Notes: generated from the sequence alone by a model not told the origin. A stretch of 64,000 nt of DNA from Actinobacillus indolicus (GCF_901764975.1 NZ_CABFKH010000001.1:164668-228667), one strand, 5' to 3'; positions 33,800 through 45,101 are shown, counted from the first letter of the stretch. Made by a program: numbers and translations.

Positions 33800-33824
33800 A
33801 AAAGGCAGAAAGTTTCTGCCTTTT
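33800..33824 (-). terminator. Terminator of the corC-lnt operon
   Basis: AAAGGCAG and CTGCCTTT form an 8-base stem with a short loop, followed on the minus strand by T residues, directly after the lnt stop codon. Confidence 0.8.
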
Positions 33825-33831
33825 CTGATTG

Positions 33832-35358
33832 TTATCCTTTTCGACATAACCTAAAAACAAAGGCTATGGCGAGAATTATGCCACAAATACCATAAAGCAA
33901 CCAGTTACCGAACTGTGCGAAGATCGTTTGCCCTTTCATCATAGGAACACTCGCTGCCAATGTCGTTGCTTCAAATTGTGGTGCTTGCGAAACGACTTGA
34001 CCATACGCATCAACGAAAGCTGTAATTCCCGTATTCGTCGCTCGAATAAGTGGCTTGCCTAATTCTAATGCTCGCATTCTTGCCATTTGGAAATGTTGCC
34101 ATGGCCCCATACTTGCACCAAACCATGCATCGTTTGAAATAGTCAGCAGATAGTCGGCATTATGTGCTTGCTGGTTTTGCTGTACTTGATGAGTAAAAAT
34201 AATCTCATAACAAATTGCCATATTAAATCGGTGATTTGCCGCCAGCAATGGCTGTTGGATAAATTCACCTTTCGATAAATTGATCGGCAAGACAAAAACA
34301 TCTCTCATCCAATCTAATAAATTGCCAAAAGGCACATATTCCCCAAAAGGCACTAAATGGTGTTTGTTATAACGTGGCGATTGAGTCAGTGAGTAAGGTT
34401 GTACTTTATTTCCCAAGACTGTGGCACTGTTAAATAAGCCTTGTGGAGATTGATGTAATGTTCCGATGATAATCTCACTGCCCACTTGTTCGCCTATGCG
34501 GTGAAGTTGTTGCATCAACGGCTCAATCTGTTCTTCTAACGCAGGAATCGCAGATTCAGGCAAAATAATCACTTGATATTTACCTAGAACAGACTGAATT
34601 AATTGTTCATAGGTTCTGATCGTATAGTTAAAATGAGCAGGATCCCATTTCATTTTTTGTTCAATATTTCCTTGAACTAAGGCAACAGATAGTGGCGTTT
34701 TTTGCTCATCGACTTCCACGAATTTTAAAAATTGAGTGCTATACCCTGTCCCTAAAAGTAGCAATAAACTCACAATACAAGCGGTCGGATTTGTGGCTTT
34801 TTTTGCAAATTGTCTAACGAAATAAACCAAATAGCCACTGACAACCATGATAAAGAAAGTCACACCTTCCACACCTAATATCGGTGCAATGCCTAAAAAA
34901 GGACTATCGACTTGACTATACCCGAATTGCAACCATGGAAACCCTGTGAAAACCACACCACGTAAATATTCCGTAAATGTAAAAATCACGGCAATTATCC
35001 AAGGATTTTTTAGCTGAAAGCGTTGAACCAGATAGGCAAAAAGCAATGGGTATAACGCTAAATAGCACGCTAACAGTAATACGGCTAAATAGCTCACAAC
35101 TTCAGGCACGCTACCAAATTGGGTCATGCTAACTTGAACCCAATTTACGCCAATCGCAAAATAGCTTACCGCCCAAAGAAAAGCACCGAGTAGAGCCTGC
35201 TTTTTATGTTCAGATGTCGCAAGCCAAATTAGCCCTGTTGCAGATAAAAAGGCAACAATCCAATAGTCAAATGGGGAATAGGCTAATGTTCCTATTCCCC
35301 CTGAAATCACAGCGATGAAACAAGCGGTGAGATTTGATGATTTTTTTACAATACTCAT
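33832..35358 (-). CDS. lnt: Apolipoprotein N-acyltransferase
   Basis: The 508-residue inner-membrane enzyme adds the third acyl chain to lipoproteins. Six to seven hydrophobic segments (residues 1-205) precede a periplasmic nitrilase domain with the catalytic triad Glu268 (LPESAIP), Lys332 ([13 protein letters not shown]) and Cys383 (AICYEIIF), then a final membrane helix. Its ATG overlaps the corC stop by four bases (ATGA). An extended uptake sequence (35320-35352) encodes part of the N-terminal [10 protein letters not shown] segment, and a second core lies at 34777-34785. The corC-lnt pairing is the widely conserved ybeX-lnt order. Confidence 0.96.
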   Translation of the reverse strand: MSIVKKSSNLTACFIAVISGGIGTLAYSPFDYWIVAFLSATGLIWLATSEHKKQALLGAFLWAVSYFAIGVNWVQVSMTQFGSVPEVVSYLAVLLLACYLALYPLLFAYLVQRFQLKNPWIIAVIFTFTEYLRGVVFTGFPWLQFGYSQVDSPFLGIAPILGVEGVTFFIMVVSGYLVYFVRQFAKKATNPTACIVSLLLLLGTGYSTQFLKFVEVDEQKTPLSVALVQGNIEQKMKWDPAHFNYTIRTYEQLIQSVLGKYQVIILPESAIPALEEQIEPLMQQLHRIGEQVGSEIIIGTLHQSPQGLFNSATVLGNKVQPYSLTQSPRYNKHHLVPFGEYVPFGNLLDWMRDVFVLPINLSKGEFIQQPLLAANHRFNMAICYEIIFTHQVQQNQQAHNADYLLTISNDAWFGASMGPWQHFQMARMRALELGKPLIRATNTGITAFVDAYGQVVSQAPQFEATTLAASVPMMKGQTIFAQFGNWLLYGICGIILAIAFVFRLCRKG

Positions 35359-36239
35359 TCTGAACTTTTCTCTTGAGACATGAGCTCCAGTTGTTCATCT
35401 GTCACTGTGACACGTAATTGAATCAAACGGCGACTATCTGCGGATGTCACTTTAAACACCACACCATCAAGTTCAATTTCTTCACCACGTTTCGGTAAAT
35501 GCCCGAACGCTTGCATCACTAAACCGCCCACAGTATCGACTTCTTCATCATCAAATTGTGTTGCAAACTGTTGATTAAAACGTTCAATATCCGTTAAGGC
35601 TAATACCGCATAAGTATGTTGAGATAATTGGCGAATCGGTTCGATTTCTTCTTCATCAAACTCATCTTCAATATCGCCCACAATTTGTTCTAAAATATCT
35701 TCAATCGTGACCAAGCCAGACACTGCCCCAAACTCATCGACCACAATCGCCATGTGAAAACGCTCTGAACGGAACTCTTTCAACATTCTATCTACACGCT
35801 TACTTTCAGGCACGATGACTGCGGGCCGTAAAATTTCATCCATGTTAAATGGCTCAGAGTCGCTACGCAGATATTTCAATAAATCTTTCGCAAGTAAAAT
35901 ACCTTCAATCGTATCCTTACCTCCACGGATCACGGGAAAGCGAGAGTGTGCAGACTCAATAATAATATCTACACAGGCATCTAACGGTTGTTCTGCATCA
36001 ATAAAAATAATCTGTGGGCGTGGAATCATAATGTCACGAACACGCAGTGAAGAAATCTCCATCACCCCTTCGATCATCTCTTTAGTATCTGAATCAATTA
36101 ATTCATTTTCTGCCGAATCTCGGATAACTTCGACTAAATCTTCACGATTTTTCGGTTCTTGTTGAAATAATCCACCGAATAACGATTTTAAAAAGGATTT
36201 TTTCTCTTGCGTCTGTGCGCTTTGCTGATCATCACTCAT
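35355..36239 (-). CDS. corC: CorC/YbeX family CBS-domain protein
   Basis: The 294-residue cytoplasmic protein has two CBS domains ([74 protein letters not shown]) and a C-terminal CorC_HlyC transporter-associated domain ([22 protein letters not shown]). It is annotated in enterics as magnesium/cobalt efflux protein; recent views link YbeX to ribosome metabolism, so function is uncertain. It is the first gene of the operon with lnt. ybeY, often upstream, is absent here. Confidence 0.93.
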   Translation of the reverse strand: MSDDQQSAQTQEKKSFLKSLFGGLFQQEPKNREDLVEVIRDSAENELIDSDTKEMIEGVMEISSLRVRDIMIPRPQIIFIDAEQPLDACVDIIIESAHSRFPVIRGGKDTIEGILLAKDLLKYLRSDSEPFNMDEILRPAVIVPESKRVDRMLKEFRSERFHMAIVVDEFGAVSGLVTIEDILEQIVGDIEDEFDEEEIEPIRQLSQHTYAVLALTDIERFNQQFATQFDDEEVDTVGGLVMQAFGHLPKRGEEIELDGVVFKVTSADSRRLIQLRVTVTDEQLELMSQEKSSE

Positions 36240-36396
36240 ATTATGTACTCATATACAAAGAAAACAGCATGAAATTACCATAATTCAACTGAAAAATCGA
36301 CAGAGATTGAAGATTCTCACTTTCTATTTACAAAAATTTAGCATAGGATATGCGCATTTTTACCCCAAATACCCATTCCCTTTTAGGAGATTATTT

Positions 36397-37038
36397 ATGA
36401 AATTAGGTAAAATTACCCTTGCAATCGTAGCTCTTGCGTTTAGCGCACACAGCTTTGCTGGTACCATTACAGGTTCTTCAAACATTAATTTTCTTGCTTT
36501 TGATGGTCAAAAAGTAAAAAGAAATACGACATTGCAAGTCAATGATACAAATCAGCATCAAGTGGTTGTCGAAGTTTCAAGTATCTATCAATCAGGTTCT
36601 GATAGTAATTTCTATGAATCTGCCCCACTCGTGTTAACCTTTACTGGTAGCCAAGAAGATATCCAAATTACAACACCTTCACTTCGTAATGACGTTGAAG
36701 TAGATAAATTCAAAAAATCACCGACCTTTAAAATTCAAACCGCATCAGGTAAAACTTTGACACATAAACAAGATGAGCTAAAAGGCGAAGGTTTTATGCC
36801 AAATGCAAATATTGTGGATAACCTTGCAAATTACAATGCTGGTAATGGCGTTGCGGCAGTTAAATCCTTTGCTGTATCAGCTATGCCAATGGCAATTGCT
36901 GGTGGTTCAAATAAAGTCGCAAAAGGCAAAGTGATGGTTCAGGGCGAAAATATTGCTGAACAACAGTTACAATACTGGTTCCAACAAGCTGATAAAGAAA
37001 CCCAAAAACGTTTCTTAGATTGGGCGAAAAAACAGTAA
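36397..37038 (+). CDS. UPF0319/DUF2057 periplasmic protein (YccT-like)
   Basis: The 213-residue protein has a signal peptide with cleavage near residue 22 (SFA/GTI) and matches the DUF2057 (YccT/CsgI) family: an N-terminal strand-rich region (NINFLAFDGQKVKR, HQVVVEVSSIYQSGSD) and a C-terminal LQYWFQQADKETQKRFLDWAK. The E. coli relative CsgI inhibits curli assembly, but Pasteurellaceae lack curli, so the role here is open. The frame extends upstream to 36307, but AGGAG before the ATG at 36397 and the signal peptide decide the start. A good terminator follows. Confidence 0.85.
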   Translation: MKLGKITLAIVALAFSAHSFAGTITGSSNINFLAFDGQKVKRNTTLQVNDTNQHQVVVEVSSIYQSGSDSNFYESAPLVLTFTGSQEDIQITTPSLRNDVEVDKFKKSPTFKIQTASGKTLTHKQDELKGEGFMPNANIVDNLANYNAGNGVAAVKSFAVSAMPMAIAGGSNKVAKGKVMVQGENIAEQQLQYWFQQADKETQKRFLDWAKKQ

Positions 37039-37046
37039 TAAACCCG

Positions 37047-37079
37047 AAGCACCTTTATTTTGTATAAAGGTGCTTTTTT
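37047..37079 (+). terminator. Terminator after the UPF0319 gene
   Basis: AGCACCTTTAT and ATAAAGGTGCT form an 11-base stem around a short loop, followed by a run of six T residues. Confidence 0.88.
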
Positions 37080-37186
37080 ATCTCTCTTCTCTCTATTTAA
37101 TCTAGCTAAATTAACTCTCCTAGCATTCAAAATTACTTTAATTTAAGGTAAAATCCAATGCAATTTTTTCTAAGAAAAAGAATTTT

Positions 37187-37666
37187 ATGAGTAAAAAACC
37201 CAAAGTGGCTTCAAACACAATTGCCTTAAATAAACGTGCCAGACACGAATATTTTATCGAGGAAGAAATTGAAGCTGGTCTAGAATTACAAGGCTGGGAA
37301 GTAAAATCCCTGCGAGCAGGCAAAGCCAATATCGGCGATAGCTATGTCACTTTCCGTAATGGCGAAGCCTTTTTGTTCGGTGGCACTATTACCCCGTTGA
37401 ATGTCGCTTCTACCCATATTGTGTGCGATCCAACCCGTACCCGTAAGTTATTGTTAAATAAGCGTGAGTTAGACACACTTTATGGTAAAGTCAGCCGTGA
37501 TGGGTTTACCGTTGTCGCTCTGTCGCTCTACTGGAAAAATGCGTGGGCGAAGGTCAAAATCGGCTTGGCGAAAGGGAAAAAATTGCACGATAAGCGTGAA
37601 GATATTAAAGACCGTGAGTGGCAAGTTGCTAAACAGCGGATTATGAAGAATGCGAACCGTGGGTAG
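37187..37666 (+). CDS. smpB: SsrA-binding protein SmpB
   Basis: The 159-residue protein is the tmRNA partner for rescue of stalled ribosomes: [35 protein letters not shown], then [10 protein letters not shown], and the C-terminal basic tail [24 protein letters not shown] that enters the decoding site. Length is normal. The ssrA gene itself is not in the window. serS follows 54 bases later beyond a single uptake sequence (37671-37679). Confidence 0.97.
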   Translation: MSKKPKVASNTIALNKRARHEYFIEEEIEAGLELQGWEVKSLRAGKANIGDSYVTFRNGEAFLFGGTITPLNVASTHIVCDPTRTRKLLLNKRELDTLYGKVSRDGFTVVALSLYWKNAWAKVKIGLAKGKKLHDKREDIKDREWQVAKQRIMKNANRG

Positions 37667-37708
37667 TATTACAAGCGGTAACATTTCTATAAAATTTTGC
37701 AAAAGTAA

Positions 37709-39025
<1,317 letters not shown>

Positions 39026-39034
39026 TCCTTTTAA

Positions 39035-39068
39035 CAAAAATGGCTAACATCTCTGTTAGCCATTTTTG
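39035..39068. terminator. Bidirectional terminator between serS and the YgjV-like gene
   Basis: CAAAAATGGCTAAC (39035-39048) pairs perfectly with GTTAGCCATTTTTG (39055-39068) around a six-base loop; A and T runs on both sides allow termination in both directions. Confidence 0.9.
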
Positions 39069-39085
39069 TACTTGAGTAACATTAG

Positions 39086-39310
39086 CTATGCAGTTTCTTT
39101 TTGGAAATTTTTCCAAATGTAATATCCATTCACACACACAACAAAAATATTCAACCCTGTGACAGGGAAAGATCCAATCAAAATTCCATAAATAACAAAA
39201 CAGACTGCCCCTAATGCATTCACTAAACGTAGTTTAATGACATCTTTTAACAAAAACGATCCCGCAACTAAAACCATTGCAACATAACCTAAAATTTCAA
39301 TGCTATCCAC
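39086..39310 (-). CDS. Small YgjV-like inner-membrane protein
   Basis: The 74-residue protein has three hydrophobic segments (IEILGYVAMVLVAGSFLL, LVNALGAVCFVIYGILIG, GLNIFVVCVNGYYIW). The pattern resembles the N-terminal half of the YgjV/SemiSWEET-like family, whose members are small membrane proteins of uncertain role. It begins with GTG at 39308-39310 preceded by GGGGAGA. It stands alone. Function unknown. Confidence 0.65.
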   Translation of the reverse strand: MDSIEILGYVAMVLVAGSFLLKDVIKLRLVNALGAVCFVIYGILIGSFPVTGLNIFVVCVNGYYIWKNFQKETA

Positions 39311-39454
39311 GTTATATTCTCCCCATAAATAATGAATGCAGCTATTTTACCTATTCTTTTTTCCTTTGTCGGCAAGCCTTTGAAAAGCAAAGGTTTGCGT
39401 GAAAAAAATTTACAAAACTCATGAATTTTAACTGCTTTTTTACAATAAATAAGG

Positions 39455-39460
39455 TACAAT
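39455..39460 (+). promoter_or_regulatory. Likely -10 element of the orphan ABC operon
   Basis: TACAAT lies 37 bases upstream of the permease ATG in an AT-rich region. No good -35 hexamer was seen. The ATG itself has only a weak ribosome-binding sequence. Confidence 0.4.
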
Positions 39461-39496
39461 TCACGGCATTGTTGTACTAGTAAAGTAGTATTTTAA

Positions 39497-40432
39497 ATGG
39501 ATGCATTATTACCTTTTTTAAGTGAGATTTTCACTAATATTACGTGGATAGGCGCATTAGAGCTTGGATTAATCTATGCACTTGTTGCATTAGGTGTACT
39601 CATTTCTTACAAGATTCTCGATTTCCCTGATTTAACTGCGGACGGTTCTTTTCCATTAGGCGGTGGCGTTTGTGTACTCTGTATTCTGAACCAAGTTGAT
39701 CCTTGGATTGCGACATTACTAGGGATGTTTGCAGGCGCAAAGGCGGGAATGATTACAGCAAGTTTGCATATTGGCTTTAAAATCGAAAAATTATTAGCCA
39801 GCATTTTGATGATGATTGCCCTATATTCGATTAACTTACGTATTATGGGGAAGCCAAATGTCTCTTTACTTGGCGATCCTACGGTTTATGACAGTATTAC
39901 CGCTCAAGATGATGTGCAACTGGCGATTGTACGTTTATTAATTGCAATTTTGGTTGTCATTATTGCCAAGCTACTATTTGATTTATTTTTTGCCACTCAA
40001 GTTGGCTTAGCAGTCAGAGCAACAGGTACTAATCCACGCATGGCAAAAGCACAAGGAATTGCTATTAATAAAATGACCTTACTAGGCATGGCGATTTCTA
40101 ATGGGCTAATTGCCCTTGCAGGTGCATTATACGTGCAAAGTAACGGGGGATTTGATATCTCTATCGGCGTTGGCACTATTGTGATTGGTCTAGCTGCAGT
40201 TATTATCGGTGAAGCGATTTTTTCTGCTAAACGTATTATTTGGCTCACGTTTGCCGTCATTATCGGCTCAATTCTTTATCGTTTCTTTATCGCATTAGCG
40301 TTAAATAATGAAACTTTAAGTGGCATCGGCTTTGGTCCACAGGATCTTAACTTAATCACCGCATTATTGGTGGTTGCTGTACTTGCTTTACCTAAATTCA
40401 AACACAAATTCAAAATGAAAGGGAGTAAATAA
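39497..40432 (+). CDS. ABC transporter permease, TrpY/COG4120-like
   Basis: The 311-residue membrane protein has eight to nine hydrophobic segments in the branched-chain-type permease fold (LELGLIYALVALGVLISYKILDFPDLTADGSFPLGG, LAVRATGTNPRMAKAQGI, GFGPQDLNLITALLVV). This family pairs with a COG1101 ATPase and a COG2984 binding protein and includes systems proposed to import tryptophan or other amino acids. The ATPase gene follows with a one-base overlap, but no binding-protein gene is next to it, unlike the usual three-gene layout. Confidence 0.8.
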   Translation: MDALLPFLSEIFTNITWIGALELGLIYALVALGVLISYKILDFPDLTADGSFPLGGGVCVLCILNQVDPWIATLLGMFAGAKAGMITASLHIGFKIEKLLASILMMIALYSINLRIMGKPNVSLLGDPTVYDSITAQDDVQLAIVRLLIAILVVIIAKLLFDLFFATQVGLAVRATGTNPRMAKAQGIAINKMTLLGMAISNGLIALAGALYVQSNGGFDISIGVGTIVIGLAAVIIGEAIFSAKRIIWLTFAVIIGSILYRFFIALALNNETLSGIGFGPQDLNLITALLVVAVLALPKFKHKFKMKGSK

Positions 40433-41229
40433 TGATTGAATTAAATAATTTATTTATCACCTTTAATAAAGGTACTGTGATCGAAAATCCTGTGTTACGT
40501 GGGCTAACGCTTAATGTTGCAGAAGGGGAATTTGTGTCTGTGATCGGTAGTAATGGCGCGGGTAAATCAACTTTATTAAATGCCATTAGCGGTGACTATC
40601 CGATTGATTCTGGTGAAATTTTTATTCAGGGTAAAGAAGTCAGTCATACTACTAGCTGGCAACGTGCTAATCTCGTTGCTCGTGTGTTTCAAGACCCGAT
40701 GGCAGGCACTTGTGAATCGCTAACCATTGAAGAAAATATGGCTCTTGCCTATCAACGCGGTAGAAAACGTAGCTTAGGTTTTGCCCTTAATCGCCAATTA
40801 AGAGAGCTGTTTAAAGAAAAATTATCACTTCTTGGACTCGGTTTAGAAAATCGTCTGACTGACCAAATGGGCAGACTTTCAGGTGGACAACGACAAGCGG
40901 TAAGTTTATTGATGGCATCATTACAGCCATCTAATATTCTATTACTCGATGAGCATACTGCCGCCCTTGATCCCAAAACAACCGCTTTCGTTCTAGAATT
41001 AACGAATAAAATCGTCCGAGAACAAAAGCTCACGACATTAATGGTCACACACTCTATGCGACAAGCATTAGATTATGGCGATAGAACCGTGATGCTACAC
41101 CAAGGGCAAGTTGCCTTTGATGTTGCAGGAGAAGCCCGTAAAAAAATGGATGTCCCTGATTTATTACGTTTATTTGAGCAAAGCCGTCACGAAAAACTGA
41201 GTGACGACGGATTATTATTAGAGAGTTAA
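40432..41229 (+). CDS. ABC transporter ATPase, TrpZ/COG1101-like
   Basis: The 265-residue ATPase has Walker A SNGAGKST, signature LSGGQRQAVSL, Walker B ILLLDEHTAALDP and switch VTHSMRQALDYGD. The H in DEHTAALDP (rather than DEPT) is characteristic of this ATPase group. Partner of the preceding permease; together they form the inner-membrane part of an uptake system of unknown substrate. An uptake signal overlaps the signature coding region (40893-40901). Terminator follows at 41235-41264. Confidence 0.85.
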   Translation: MIELNNLFITFNKGTVIENPVLRGLTLNVAEGEFVSVIGSNGAGKSTLLNAISGDYPIDSGEIFIQGKEVSHTTSWQRANLVARVFQDPMAGTCESLTIEENMALAYQRGRKRSLGFALNRQLRELFKEKLSLLGLGLENRLTDQMGRLSGGQRQAVSLLMASLQPSNILLLDEHTAALDPKTTAFVLELTNKIVREQKLTTLMVTHSMRQALDYGDRTVMLHQGQVAFDVAGEARKKMDVPDLLRLFEQSRHEKLSDDGLLLES

Positions 41230-41234
41230 GATAG

Positions 41235-41266
41235 AAAGACTAATTTCGTTTGGAGTTAGTCTTTTT
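41235..41266 (+). terminator. Terminator after the orphan ABC operon
   Basis: AAAGACTAA (41235-41243) pairs with TTAGTCTTT (41256-41264) around a 12-base loop, followed by T residues. Confidence 0.8.
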
Positions 41267-41321
41267 TACTATGTAGCGTTATACTTCATTAAGAGCACTG
41301 CTATTTGAATAAGGATTAAGC

Positions 41322-42425
41322 ATGAAACTAAATTCAACCATTGCCAATATGATTGTAAAAAGAACGATGCAGATTATTCCCAATTCAGTCAATGTGATGG
41401 ATGAGAATGGCATTATCATTGCTTCAGGCGATCCTAAACGGCTCAATCAAAAACATACAGGAGCAGTTCTTACCTTAAGAAAAAATCAAATTGTTGAAAT
41501 TGATGAAACATTAGCAAAGTTGTGGAATTACGAAGCGAAAGAAGGCATTAATTTACCCTTAAGCTATTTAGGCTCAAATGTCGGTGTGATTGGGATTTCA
41601 GGGAATCCAAAAGAGGTTCGACAATATGCTCAATTAGTCAAAATGGCAGCTGAACTCATTATGGAGCAATCGTTTCTACTTGAGCAGGAACGTTGGCAAC
41701 GTCGGTATAAAGAAGAATTTATTCGAGAATTATTAAAGGGAGAATTAGATCACGCACAAATACAGGAGCAATCCCAATTTTTTAATATTACTGAGAGTCA
41801 GCCATTTTCCGTTATTTTATTAAAAGTCCAAAACCCTACCGCCGATAAACTTCAAACCTTATTAGCTTATATTGAGCACCATAATCCTAAATTGCTTACC
41901 GCAGTTATCAGTCGAGATCGGATTGCTTTACTCAAACCGCTTTCGGAGCAGTTACCACATCAAAGAAAAGAGATCATAGATTTCTCTCATCCTGATATTC
42001 ATTTCAAAATTATCGTAGGATTAACTGTCGCAGATTTGACACAAACACATATCTCTTATCAAACAGCCTGCTATGCATTGGAATATTCAGAACAAATTCA
42101 AAGTAAAAAACGACTTATCTTATTTAACGAAGTTAAATTACCCGCCCTATTTCAAGGTATTAGCCATACTTGGCAAGCAGATATTTTGTTTTCTAATTTC
42201 AAAAAATTATTGGAACAAGATGAAAAACAGATTCTGCTTAAAACATTGCGTAGCTATTTTTTGTCAAATTGTGATCTGACTCACGCTTCACAAAAATTGT
42301 TTATTCATACAAATACGCTACGTTATCGCCTATCAAAAATCGAACAAATAACATCCTTATCTTTCAATAATATAGAAGAAAAGTTTATTCTCTATTTAGG
42401 TACAATGATTTATCAAAAATTGTAG
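41322..42425 (+). CDS. cdaR: CdaR-type sugar-diacid/glycerate regulator
   Basis: The 367-residue activator has an N-terminal diacid-recognition domain (MKLNSTIANMIVKRTMQIIPNSVNVMDENG), a central region and a C-terminal PucR-type helix-turn-helix (CDLTHASQKLFIHTNTLRYRLSKIEQIT). E. coli CdaR (SdaR) activates glucarate, galactarate and glycerate genes. Here it lies upstream of a GntP permease and glycerate kinase in the same direction, the arrangement known from H. influenzae, so it probably responds to glycerate and activates those two genes. Confidence 0.9.
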   Translation: MKLNSTIANMIVKRTMQIIPNSVNVMDENGIIIASGDPKRLNQKHTGAVLTLRKNQIVEIDETLAKLWNYEAKEGINLPLSYLGSNVGVIGISGNPKEVRQYAQLVKMAAELIMEQSFLLEQERWQRRYKEEFIRELLKGELDHAQIQEQSQFFNITESQPFSVILLKVQNPTADKLQTLLAYIEHHNPKLLTAVISRDRIALLKPLSEQLPHQRKEIIDFSHPDIHFKIIVGLTVADLTQTHISYQTACYALEYSEQIQSKKRLILFNEVKLPALFQGISHTWQADILFSNFKKLLEQDEKQILLKTLRSYFLSNCDLTHASQKLFIHTNTLRYRLSKIEQITSLSFNNIEEKFILYLGTMIYQKL

Positions 42426-42436
42426 AAATAAACAAT

Positions 42437-42525
42437 ACAAGCGGTATGTTTTAATGAATTTTTTGTAAAACTGAATAAGGATTTTTCCTTACAAAGCTTA
42501 AATAATATGCTTGAATTTTAAGCAT
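42437..42525 (+). promoter_or_regulatory. cdaR-gntP spacer with uptake signal and two palindromes
   Basis: The 115-base spacer holds a perfect uptake core (42437-42445), the small inverted repeat AAGGA-TTTT-TCCTT (42477-42490) and ATGCTT-N7-AAGCAT (42507-42525) overlapping a TAATAT -10-like sequence. The last is a candidate CdaR operator or promoter element for gntP; this is inference from position only. Confidence 0.4.
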
Positions 42526-42540
42526 AACAAGGAGCTTTCT

Positions 42541-43920
42541 ATGACTGGTATTACTCTTATTATTAGTTTTATGATTGCTATTATTGTGATGATTTTGATG
42601 ATAGCAAAACTTAAAGTCCATCCGTTTTTAGCGTTGATGTCAATTTCATTAGCATTGGCACTGATAGCGGGTATTTCTTTAGATAAAATCCCAACCATTA
42701 TTGGTAATGGCTTTAGCGGTACATTCCGTAGTATTGGTATCGTGATTATCTTTGGTGCAATCATCGGTACTGTGCTTGAAAAAACAGGGGCAGCTCTGAA
42801 ACTTGCTGATATGGTTGTTAAAGTCGTTGGACAGAAACGTCCTGAATTAGCAATGTTGATTATGGGCTGGGTGGTTGGTATTCCAGTTTTTTGCGATAGC
42901 GGGTTCGTAGTATTAAATCCAATCCGTGAAGCTATTCGTAAAAAAATCCTAGCAAACCCTGTGGGAATGGCTGTTGCATTAAGTGCAGGTTTATACGCTT
43001 CTCACGTCTTTATTCCACCGACACCAGGACCAATTGCAGCCGCTGGAGCTGTCGGATTAGGCGGAAATTTATTACTTGTTATCTTAATGGGTATCGTCGT
43101 ATCTATTCCTGTATTGATTGCAAGCTATTTCTTTGCCCGTTATATCGGTAAAAGAGTAACTATTGATGATAGCAAAGAAGCAGATGCACTTATTGTGCAA
43201 AGCTATGATGAGCTATTAAAACATTATGGAACATTACCGAATGGGTTCTTAAGCCTTGCTCCGATCTTTGCTCCTATTTTCTTTATGGCATTAGGTTCAG
43301 TCAGTAAAATAATGGGCATTGGTGGTGATTTAGGAATCTTATTACAATTCCTAGGTAACCCAATTATTGCTCTCGCGATCGGTGTCGTATTTGCCATTAT
43401 TCTACTCTTGAAAACAGGTAAAATCGGAGAGTTTGATAACTTAACGAACGACACCTTAAAATTGGTTGGTCCAATCCTCTTTATTACTGCGGCAGGTGGT
43501 GTATTAGGTAATGTGATTACCCAAGCGGGTTTTGTGGATTATATTAAAGAGAATGCCCATATCATTAGTACAGCAGGTATTTTCTTCCCATTCATTATCT
43601 CAGCAATCCTGAAAACTGCACAAGGTAGTTCCACAGTTGCGATTATTACGACAGCATCTATTATGGGGATGTTTAATGCAAACGATTCATTGATGAGTGC
43701 ATTAGGGCTTACCACAGAAATGGCTGCAGCATTAACAGTTATGGCAATTGCTGCTGGTTCTATGTGTGTTTCCCACGCAAATGACAGTTATTATTGGGTG
43801 GTAACCAACTTTACTAAATTGACTCCACAACAAGGTTATCGTACTCAAACTACCTTAACCTTTATTATGGGTATCGTAGGTATTTTAACTGTCTATGTAT
43901 TATCACTCATTCTGTTGTAA
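42541..43920 (+). CDS. gntP: GntP-family permease (gluconate/glycerate type)
   Basis: The 459-residue proton symporter has about 12 to 14 transmembrane segments with GntP-family landmarks VVGIPVFCDSGFVVLNPI, FIPPTPGPIAAAGAVG, KTAQGSSTVAIITTASIM and CVSHANDSYYWVV. In this locus, next to glycerate kinase, its substrate is more likely glycerate than gluconate. Translation starts at 42541 with AAGGAG upstream; the frame itself opens at 42511. The kinase gene follows after 14 bases. Confidence 0.9.
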   Translation: MTGITLIISFMIAIIVMILMIAKLKVHPFLALMSISLALALIAGISLDKIPTIIGNGFSGTFRSIGIVIIFGAIIGTVLEKTGAALKLADMVVKVVGQKRPELAMLIMGWVVGIPVFCDSGFVVLNPIREAIRKKILANPVGMAVALSAGLYASHVFIPPTPGPIAAAGAVGLGGNLLLVILMGIVVSIPVLIASYFFARYIGKRVTIDDSKEADALIVQSYDELLKHYGTLPNGFLSLAPIFAPIFFMALGSVSKIMGIGGDLGILLQFLGNPIIALAIGVVFAIILLLKTGKIGEFDNLTNDTLKLVGPILFITAAGGVLGNVITQAGFVDYIKENAHIISTAGIFFPFIISAILKTAQGSSTVAIITTASIMGMFNANDSLMSALGLTTEMAAALTVMAIAAGSMCVSHANDSYYWVVTNFTKLTPQQGYRTQTTLTFIMGIVGILTVYVLSLILL

Positions 43921-43934
43921 AAAAGGATATTAAT

Positions 43935-45101
43935 ATGAACATTGTTATCGCCCCTGATTCTTTTAAAGAAAGTTTAACCGCACTTGAAGTTGCACTTGCG
44001 ATTAAAACAGGTTTTGAGCGAATCTTTCCACAGGCTGAATATCAGCTTGCTCCGATGGCAGACGGTGGTGAAGGTTCTGTTCAATCTCTTGTTGATGCAA
44101 CACAAGGTCATTTGCAAAAAACAGCGGTAATCGCACCGCTTGCAAATCAAGTTGAAGCCATTTGGGGATTATCGGGCGATAAACAAACTGCATTTATTGA
44201 AATGGCGGCAGCATCAGGATTGCACCTTGTTCCACCTGAACAGCGAAATCCGTTAATCACGACGAGCTATGGCACTGGTGAGTTAATCAAAGCAGCTTTA
44301 TCTCTCGGCGTTAAGAAGATTATTCTTGGCATTGGTGGTAGTGCAACCAATGATGCTGGCGTAGGTATGTTACAAGCATTAGGCATCCGATTTCTTAATG
44401 CGGAACAGAAAGAAATCGGCTTCGGTGGCGAACAATTAACTTCTCTTACTTATATTGATATGACTGGATTAGATCCGCGTTTAGCTCAAGTAGAAATAGA
44501 AGTTGCTTGTGATGTAAGTAACCCATTATGTGGTGAGCAAGGTGCATCAGCTATTTTTGGCCCACAAAAAGGGGCAACATCTGAAATGGTGGAAAAATTG
44601 GATTTTGCTCTAGCTCACTTCGCACAAGTCGTTGAAAACCAATTAGGAAAAAATATAGCTCATCATGCAGGGGCTGGTGCTGCGGGTGGTATGGGGGCAG
44701 GTTTATTGCTCTTACCTAAAGTGACATTAAAATCAGGTGTACAAATCATTATTGAAGCAACCGCTCTTAAAGAAAAGATTCAGCAAGCGGATTTAGTAAT
44801 TACAGGCGAAGGCAGAATGGATTCTCAATCAATAGCAGGGAAAACACCGATTGGTGTAGCAAAACTTGCTAAACAATTTAATAAACCTGTGATTGCGATT
44901 GTTGGAAGTCTTAGAGAAGATTATCCAGTTGTTTATCAACACGGGATTGATGCTGTTTTTCCGATTATTCGGCAATTAACTCATTTAGAAACGCTATTAG
45001 CGCAAGGAAGAGAAAATTTGATTTCTACGGCAGAAAATGTAGCAAGAGTGATTAATATAATGAATAAGGGTAAGATAAAAAATGATGAGAAAGTGAATTG
45101 A
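43935..45101 (+). CDS. glxK: Glycerate 2-kinase (GarK/GlxK family)
   Basis: The 388-residue enzyme phosphorylates glycerate at C2, channelling it into glycolysis as 2-phosphoglycerate. The N-terminal IAPDSFKESLTALEVA and PMADGGEGSVQSLVDA, the LGIGGSATNDAGVGMLQALG glycine motif and the C-terminal VITGEGRMDSQSIAGKTPIGVAKLA are diagnostic. It ends the cdaR-gntP-glxK locus and is convergent with holA, 34 bases away, with no clear terminator. Confidence 0.94.
   Translation: MNIVIAPDSFKESLTALEVALAIKTGFERIFPQAEYQLAPMADGGEGSVQSLVDATQGHLQKTAVIAPLANQVEAIWGLSGDKQTAFIEMAAASGLHLVPPEQRNPLITTSYGTGELIKAALSLGVKKIILGIGGSATNDAGVGMLQALGIRFLNAEQKEIGFGGEQLTSLTYIDMTGLDPRLAQVEIEVACDVSNPLCGEQGASAIFGPQKGATSEMVEKLDFALAHFAQVVENQLGKNIAHHAGAGAAGGMGAGLLLLPKVTLKSGVQIIIEATALKEKIQQADLVITGEGRMDSQSIAGKTPIGVAKLAKQFNKPVIAIVGSLREDYPVVYQHGIDAVFPIIRQLTHLETLLAQGRENLISTAENVARVINIMNKGKIKNDEKVN

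Noticed and set aside
43935..45101. Galactarate/glucarate operon assignment for the cdaR locus
   Set aside because: No dehydratase or aldolase gene is present; only permease and glycerate kinase, so glycerate use is the simpler reading.
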